From the NCBI GenBank assembly GCA_007644065.1, contig VJWN01000011.1:496001-560000 (forward strand): a stretch of DNA of 64,000 nucleotides, in the 5' to 3' direction. Within the stretch, counting starts at the first letter, position 1. Each line of letters opens with the position of its first letter. A program made the position numbers and the translations under genes. This document shows positions 57,101 to 64,000 of this stretch, one piece after another. The stretch comes from Margaritispora aquatica. Its lineage: Eukaryota; Ascomycota; Leotiomycetes; Helotiales; Discinellaceae. A model generated the notes under the pieces. The model had not been told where the DNA came from. It was given only the letters and a program-made list of their open reading frames with translations, and did no database searches.

Positions 57101-58438
57101 GGTAACTACTAGCCCTCACCGCGAAACTTTCCGGGCGTATTCAATCATGGACGACGAGGAAGAAAACAAGCACGAGAGGAATAAGTTGACAAATAGAGGT
57201 TAAGAATCGCACAGAAGGAAATGCGCAAGTAAGGTAGTGAACGGCATGAAGAAATGGTTCTTTCTGGTCCCGCGACTCCCGTCCGATACGATCTTCCCAG
57301 CAGCTCCGCCCAAACTCTGTTTGGTGGGAAGCAAAGTTGCAGCAGCGTCTTTGCATTGGTGCTTACGGATACCCTGCCGGCTTACTCACACTGGTGCCGT
57401 AGTCTGGGTACTGTAGAGGAAGATAACGTAAATCCCCCCCTGTTATTGAAAATGCTGATGGACGTTTATATGACCTCGAATATGGAGATGGAAAGATGCA
57501 AAGGAGAATCGAATATGTCGAAAAATCCGAAGGTAGTCAAAGATGTGGATTTGTTGCAAAAAACTTGGTTCTGACTCTTGAGCAGGGGTGGAGCTCAGGT
57601 CAAGGTGGGGTCATGTGATATTTATCGCACGACCTCGTTTCCATCGTGGTTCTGGTTGTTACGGGGCCTGTAGATCTCTTCTATGATCTACAACCATATA
57701 TTTAACTGAAACTCTGAAATGTCATATATGAATAACTCTTCAGATAGAGATTGCGATCAGCAAATTATGACTCTTTTGAAACATGGCAGTCTCAGCAGTT
57801 GTCATCCTCAAAATTCAGATATAAACAAAAATTTCAATTTTAATATGTATGTATAGACCACTTGGAAATGTGTCAAACGAAGGACACATTCACAACTTAC
57901 ACATTTAGAAGTGGCAATTTAGTGCTATGCAAGGATTTTCATGTTTGAGGTGTCCTGCTGGACTTAAGCACGAAGAAAGCGAGTCTTAGAGTTAGAACCA
58001 TCAATCCCACACTCACATATTTCAATACGAATGTAAAGCGAGAAGGGAGAGAAAAAAGCCAAATCTTTGGATATAACAAGCAACAGCTTTTCTCCATTCG
58101 CTCAAAAACCTCAGTGTATGAACGCCCTGCCTGCTCCCACAAAAAGGTATCTCTTGCTTTCATCAACAGACGCGAATATATGCAACCCATCCCGAAAGCC
58201 TTGCAGCTCACTCCTGTATGTCCAACATGCCTCATCCCTTCCTTCGCATGCAATCCCCTCTCTTGTACAATATATACATAAAGATATTTTTGAACCTTAA
58301 ACGTCTCCCAAAACCAAACTCCTCGCTTCCAATCCACCCATCTGCCGAAATAGCTCCACGTATTAGGTAGGTAAGTATTAAAATGATGTAAGGGATAGAT
58401 CAAATACGCTCGCCAAAGCTCGTTATGAAATCTCATGA
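57101..58438. other. Intergenic, upstream of the histidine kinase
   Basis: About 1.3 kb containing the kinase promoter and the 3' UTR of the DUF4203-like gene. No gene supported. Confidence 0.45.
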
Positions 58439-61400
58439 CTAAGCTTGGGCACTTTTGTTGGCGCTCGCCTGCATCTTACGCAACGCATCCCTATGCGCAT
58501 CTAGCATGTCGCCCCTCCGCATGCGCTCATCAAATGCATTGTCCCTCTCCCCTCTCTTTCGCTCCTCCATGACCCGTCGATGTTCCTCTTGTTGCCTTTC
58601 ATGCCACAAAGCGCTTCGTTGCCGTTCGATGCTCACTTTAGGCTGGACGCCGGAATTCAGCTCCTGCTGCACGCTTGCCCGCCAGCTGGCCAGTTGCTGC
58701 TCTCTTGCCATCGGCGACGGTCCGGATGATTGTCGTCGTGGTTGGTGGGAGTCAAATGTCGCGTTATTCTGGTGCGCTAGGGGGGGACCAGAACCCTTTT
58801 GTATTGAGCTTTGTCGGATGAGGTCGCGACGAGTGGAGAGGCTCATCTCGTCGTCATCATCGTAAAGGATAGCACTGGCATTCGGGTAATTGTAAATTGA
58901 GCCGGCATCGCTTCCTGCTCGAGAGAGCGCAACATGACCATTTGAATATTGTGGATAATGGCCATTGATTTCGGGTGTAGAAGGTAGGGCTTGATGTCCT
59001 GGGAAGAAGGATTGAGATTTGTTGCGGATTATGCTATCTCGCTTACCAATTAGGGTTGTAGTTGAGCCAAAGGGCAATTGAGCTTGAGCAGCAGGATATC
59101 TTGTCGGAGGGTTTATTGAATGTGCCGGGAAGTCCTGTTCTATTGGTGATTCTACGATTGCTTGTGGGATGTATGGTTGCGAGCTGGAACGGAATCCTCT
59201 AGGCACCGAGTTTGACTGGGACGCCATGGAGTGCTGTGATAGAGAGCGCATCAATGCAGCTGGATCAGGAGCATCGAGTTTTGATTGTGTGGGATTTGGG
59301 AACACTTTCGATAGTGCTGAGCTGGATCTTGTAAGAGGAGGGGTGATGTGATTCGTGGACGGAGAGACTGTTCGTGGAGCTGGCGGAGGAGCCGCATTTT
59401 CTGGTGTCTGTTGCAACTCTTCGACATTCACAGGAGCAGCTCTTTCTGGCACAGCCGAAGGAACCTCCACATGATACTCTGCCAATTTCAACTCCTCGAT
59501 GTCAGGCGCATCGGCATTACTCAAGTGCTTTGCCCATTCGTTGGTCCGATAAGACATAACCACTCTGGATATTTGTGGTGGTAAGCGATCTTTAGTGATG
59601 CTGGCAGCTTTAGAATTATGCCCGGATGTCACAGAATCCCCTCTTCTTGTCTTTTCGATCACGAGTGAAGTGCCTGCAATGCTAGGCGACGCAACCTTTG
59701 GATCGGTGCTTGCTGTCAAAGACTGTGCAGTCACTTCTCCATTTTCTGATTTCTTCTCTGCTTCCGACTGATCGTCAAGAATTTCCGTGGCTATTGTCGC
59801 ATCTGAGCTTGGTCTCTTGGATTCCTTTGCCCCAGGTACAGCCAAATGTGCAGACGAGCTTGACAGAACCCGCTTGTGTTCAGCTGCAATAATATTCTCC
59901 AAAGCCTCAGGAATACGAGCCGACTCGGTGGTATCTGGTGCTTGGCGAAGTGATGATCTCACACTTCTCATGTCTTCATCGTCACTCAACCCGTCCATAG
60001 TAGCTGCGAGAGAACTTCTTCGATCCTCCTCGATTGCATGAGGAATGACGAGATCCTCAGTGCTGACACCCTCACCAACAGAAAAGCTTTTTGAATTCCG
60101 CTGCGACCTTCTAGATAAGCGTCTCATCAAGGCTGAAGCTGCTGAAAGTCGCTTAGACGATGAATGGCGATGGTGCCCAGATTCTGGCTCCTGTTCTTCA
60201 TCCGCAAATGTAGCTACTGACGAGCCATCATCTTCGACTTCGCCTTCTGGGACCTTGAATGGCAGAGGAACCACATCTGGAGAAGTCGTTGGTGCTGGGT
60301 TGCGTTTTGAGTTTCTTCTTGAGGGTCGTCTTTCAAGTCGTGCCTCACCATCTGCTCCAACTACCCAAGTCTCTTCATCTCCTTGGCGGAAGGAGTTTCG
60401 TTGAGATGATAGACTGTTTCTGTTCGAAGGTCGCGGTACAACATTTCCATGTTCATCAAGCTCGGGCTCGGGTTCTGGATCACTTGCAACACGCACTGTC
60501 ACCTGCGCACTATCTGTCATTACCAGCCCAGCGGCAGTAGTCATGGTCGGAGATCTCATTTCTGACATTTCGATATCATCGTCACTTCCGGATCGTCTGG
60601 CGGTTGTAACTGAGGTAGCAGCGCCCTTTTTCTGACTGTCTACGTCGGCGATTCCCGAATCTCTGGGCGAAAGGGCATTTTTGTCGCCATAAACCGCTTC
60701 CCATTGATCTCTCTCCTGCGCATTGGCATGTTCGACCCGTCTTCCAACATTTTCCTCTTCCTCTTCCATGTTTCGCACATCTTGCTTTCGTTCAGTCGCA
60801 CGTTGCTCCCGACGCTCCTTGATGACTTTCCAAAGCTTCATTTGTGATACGATACCAGCCAGAAAAATGACAATAATCGCAGCAATTTCAACCCTGATAC
60901 CTCGAGTGAGCGGGTATGATGTAGCTCCCAATGGAAACAGGTTCGAATTCAGAGCCCATAGATAACCCCAGAACTCCTTCAAGCCAGCTCGGCTAAAGCA
61001 ATCAAGTCCCAGCACCACTGCTGTTGCCCCACTAAAAGAAATTGATGTGATCAGTCCATATGGTCGAGTATAGTGACTGAAAGATGTCGAAAATCCTGCA
61101 AGCGAAAAGGCGGCGATGAAGATGGCCTTGTTACTAGTCGCCGTCAGGAGTCCGCCAGGTTTCAATACCAACAACCACATGCTGAAGCAGAACCCTCCCA
61201 AAAGACAACCCAACCCTTCCGTCATTTCAGTGAAAATTATCGCTGCTCCACCAAGCACCAGGCCGGTTACTGTTATTGCTACTAAATATGCTCCTTGAAT
61301 TGCATCTGAAATTGGCGGGTTCATGACGTAAATAATGAGCACTGTTACCGAAACACTAGCGAGATATGCCGCTGACAAAAATACATGCAAATACTTGTTC

Positions 61401-61917
61401 TTGATACCAACGAGAGTGTAAACTATGCCAGTACACATGAGAATGACGCCAGCAACGGCATATGCGGGTGTAACTAGTGGAGTGATAGGCAGCTTGTCTG
61501 GTGTCAAGGTTGCTTCAAATAATTAGCTCCAGACACCAGCATGTACCTCGAATACTCACAATTATATCCCGAATAATTAATGAAAGACGTGGGAGTGGCT
61601 CCATTGAGGTTTGATGCAACGGCCACAGCGGAAGATGAAGCTGTAGAAGATGCAATGGCTGATGAAGTAGAGTTTATGGCCAAGGTGGTAGTAACGCTGG
61701 TAATAGTCGAGCTCTTGGAGTCATTGTTCCCCTCACTCGAAACAGTTTGAGAGGCCTTATGTGATGCCGATGTAGTCGCATCTGGGACTGTGTTTGTTGG
61801 AGTTGTAGGTCCATCTCGCCTCTCTACTCGCAGCACACGTCTTTCAGCGACTGTGAGGTTGATGCAAAAGCAGAGCAACAAAATAACAAGAAGTTTGGAT
61901 CTCATGGCGGAGATCAT
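58439..61917 (-). CDS. DUF4203/TM198-like multi-pass membrane protein with signal peptide and long cytosolic tail
   Basis: Two exons, 61917-61560 and 61512-58439, give 1143 residues. Residues 1-24 are a signal peptide, then about 100 residues of Ser/Thr-rich ectodomain. Residues about 130-350 contain seven or so hydrophobic helices in the TM198/DUF4203 arrangement (YAVAGVILMCTGIVYTLVG, LVLGGAAIIF, LGCLLGGFCFSMWLLVLKPG). The remaining 790 residues are a charged, Ser-rich tail with an early coiled-coil-like Arg/Glu helix and a basic Arg/Glu-rich end. The function of the family in fungi is unknown; a wall- or surface-sensing role is inference from the layout. The 47-nt intron ends TTGAAG and restores the frame into LTPDKLPITP. 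Confidence 0.85.
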
Positions 61918-63540
61918 CTTAGCTCCAATGGACCACTTCTTGACGGGTCCAAGTATTAAGAGAGATGTAAAGATAACTGAGGAGCAAACTCTCGAAAATG
62001 GGAGAACAGAAGGTCGAAGCTTTCTTCAAGTTGTAGCGAACGTCGACTGCATTGGAGCAGACCCTGCTGGCAGACTCAATCTAAGCAAAAGAAAAGTGAA
62101 GCATTGGGATGGGATGATGGATGAAAAGTAAAGAGAAATTTCCGGACGAAAGACAAGGTGCCATGGAAAAAGAAGTACCTTGCCTCTTAATGCGGACTAG
62201 GGGAGCGGTCCCAGATCATTGAGAACAGAAGAGGTTCCCAGGGCCAGGGCCAGGAGGAGGACCAGCCTGACCAGGAGGGGAAGATTCTTTGGTGGACAGC
62301 GTGGGTATCGATGAAATCTGAAGCTATTTTGACCTCGACGAATCAGAGACGAGGATGAGGGCAACACATCCAAGCCCTTGACCTCAACTGGAAATCCTTA
62401 CAACCAGATGAACATATGCAGGACAAACTCTGCCCCAAACTCCTGAAAGCGGCGCAAAAGAAGATTGCGGTGGTCCAAGTGGTTGTTAGTCCGCGGCAAA
62501 CGTTCCCGAGTGAGAGCAAAATGTGCTGGGATTTGAAGATCTGCAACAAGGTTGTCAGATGTATGCTGGCTGGACGGAGTAACAAAGTCACCAGCAGATC
62601 CTGAACCGTCTTCGTTCCATCAGCTTCAGAGTACATATCATCTAGTGGTAGTTGTCGCCCAGCATCTACAGTCCGTAAACGCCTTGAACGGTACGGCAAG
62701 CAAGTTCGAGATGGCGTCGCTTTAAGATCGGTACCACCGGCCATCTCCTCGCTGCCGTCTTCTCTCCCCAGACACTGATTCAGCAGTAATAAGACATGCA
62801 AGACCTTCAGAACGAGGGCGTCGTGAGGGGCGGTCGTGTCTAATCGTGGTACGGCGACCTATATGATTGGGTATCTGGGTTACAACGCAGACATGAGTAC
62901 CGTAGAGTACATTCTGCAGGGAGTAGTTCGTTTCGTACCACGAGGCTTAGCTGCACTCCTCAGCCCTCAGCGGATGCGATGGCCAGCAGAGTCGCATCGT
63001 CACTTGTCAAGCCAAGCCATCCCGTCCACCAATCCATCATGCCGTGCGGCATTGTCCAGTGCCTTTGTACGAGGCTGAAAAGGGAGAATTGTTCTAATGT
63101 TGTGTTTGTGTTTGTGTATGTGTGTGTGTGTGTGGTGGACAAGGAGTGACAAGTTAATGATGGTGGTGTGGTGGTGATCTAATTCCTAGATTGATCGATA
63201 AACGATAATCGATTGCTGGAGATGACGGGATGAAGATGTGAGGTTACTGTACGTACTGTCGAACCCCTCAGCGGGACTGGGTACTGTACTGGAACTTTTG
63301 GAACTTTTCTTTCTTCAGAATGCATGGACCAAAAGCACCAGAGCACCAAAGCACAGGGGAGATCCTCGGCGATAACATAATATGGTTGCCCTGCATAAAG
63401 GTAACTGGTCCGTCCTCCCCAGGCCCTAGGTGCATTCTGCAGGTTCAAATGTTCCAAAGAGGACATTCCAGGGACATAAGCGAAATTGGATTTCTGCACA
63501 TTCAAAGCTGACTGACGGGGGAAGCTGATGACACTACGTA

Positions 63541-63612
63541 CACTGCACTACGGATGACACTGCTGATGGGGTCCTGACGGATGACACTGATGGCACTGAT
63601 GGCAACTCATGG
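63541..63612. repeat. Imperfect repeats of GATGACACT/GATGGCACT
   Basis: Several degenerate copies of GGATGACACT and CTGATGGCA units in tandem. Confidence 0.7.
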
Positions 63613-63646
63613 CAGTCGTGGCCCGCTTCCGCATGAACTCCGTCAC

Positions 63647-63680
63647 GTCTGTGGGTGAGTCTGTGGGTGAGTCTGTGAGC
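63647..63680. repeat. 12-bp tandem repeat GTCTGTGGGTGA
   Basis: Two full copies and a partial third (GTCTGTGAGC). Confidence 0.8.
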
Positions 63681-63810
63681 CTATAAAGTGACTAAAGTCT
63701 GGTTGTCGGTGGTTCGACGTGGACTGGCCTGGACTGCCCTGGTGAGCATGAAAGACGGCGGTTTCCAGTCAACCCACCTCAACCCACCCTGTCCCCCTTG
63801 CCCTTGCCCT

Positions 63811-63838
63811 TCACTTTCACTTTCACTTTCACTTTCAC
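63811..63838. repeat. Microsatellite (TTTCAC)n
   Basis: Four to five consecutive TTTCAC units. Confidence 0.9.
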
Positions 63839-63951
63839 ATTGCTTTTGCGCGGATGGAATGATTTGCTGTCTGCGACAGGTACTTTGTTTTGTAACACGA
63901 GATGATAATTATAGACAAGTGTGACCGCGACACCGTTGTCAATTATATTGG

Positions 63952-63990
63952 TTTGACCTTGAACTTGACCTTGAACTTGAATTTGACTTG
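63952..63990. repeat. 6-bp tandem TTGACC/TTGAAC
   Basis: Alternating TTGACC and TTGAAC units ending in TTGAATTTGACTTG. Confidence 0.85.
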
Positions 63991-64000
63991 CTCAGCTTCT

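Larger units (their letters stand above)
61918..64000. other. Right-edge gene-poor region rich in short repeats
   Basis: The promoter of the DUF4203-like gene, then no supported gene. A 152-codon minus frame at 62343-62801 lacks an ATG. From 63.1 kb onward simple tandem repeats are frequent (GT-rich, GATGACACT-like, GTCTGTGGGTGA, TTTCAC, TTGACC/TTGAAC). Confidence 0.45.

Noticed and set aside
62343..62801. 152-codon minus frame with hydrophobic stretches
   Set aside because: Starts at TTG; the first in-frame ATG is internal and no splice acceptor fits a better start.

Overview
This window is nuclear DNA of a filamentous ascomycete (Pezizomycotina). The evidence is dense short introns, mostly 43-60 nt with GT(A/G)NGT donors and CTAAC-like branch sites, and a set of genes typical of these fungi: a WSC-domain wall protein, a hybrid histidine kinase, a CPS1/DIP2-type protein, Erf4, Ssh4 and class II cAMP phosphodiesterase. 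The flavour resembles Leotiomycetes, but the sequence alone does not prove that. Gene models were rebuilt from open frames plus splice sites; nearly all reach a clean multiple of three.

Left third (1-18 kb): a secreted two-WSC protein (+), a small split gene (+), an 828-residue secreted protein of unknown family (-), then a divergent pair formed by the AP-1 gamma adaptin (-) and a sterol O-acyltransferase (+). After a gene-poor stretch comes a J-domain co-chaperone (-).

Centre (18-33 kb): a gene-poor island of about 8 kb containing a decayed protein gene riddled with stops (22.3-23.5 kb, -) and a 68-residue secreted CBM1-like protein (-). Next come a tiny Gly/Arg-rich protein with an N-terminal MGACMS dual-acylation motif (+) and, convergent to it, the Erf4 subunit of the Ras palmitoyltransferase (-). 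A 54-codon coding-like ORF lies at 31.3 kb.

Right half (32-64 kb): PDE1 (-), a 1874-residue DIP2/CPS1-type double adenylating-fold protein (-), an 85-residue single-pass membrane protein (-), an intron-containing tRNA-Pro(TGG) (+), a disordered protein rich in RRxS sites (-), an OXNAD1-like mitochondrial oxidoreductase (-), the Rsp5 adaptor Ssh4 (+), a GAF hybrid histidine kinase (-) and a DUF4203-like multi-pass protein with a signal peptide and long tail (-). The right edge is rich in simple tandem repeats.

Shared themes are membrane traffic and lipid modification (AP-1, Ssh4, Erf4, sterol acyltransferase, DIP2) and signalling (PDE1, histidine kinase, RRxS-rich protein). There is no biosynthetic cluster, intact transposon, CRISPR array or virus. 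The most unusual items are three GC-AG introns in two genes, the unknown 828-residue secreted protein, the stand-alone CBM1-like protein with extra cysteines, the MGACMS mini-protein beside Erf4, and the decayed gene.
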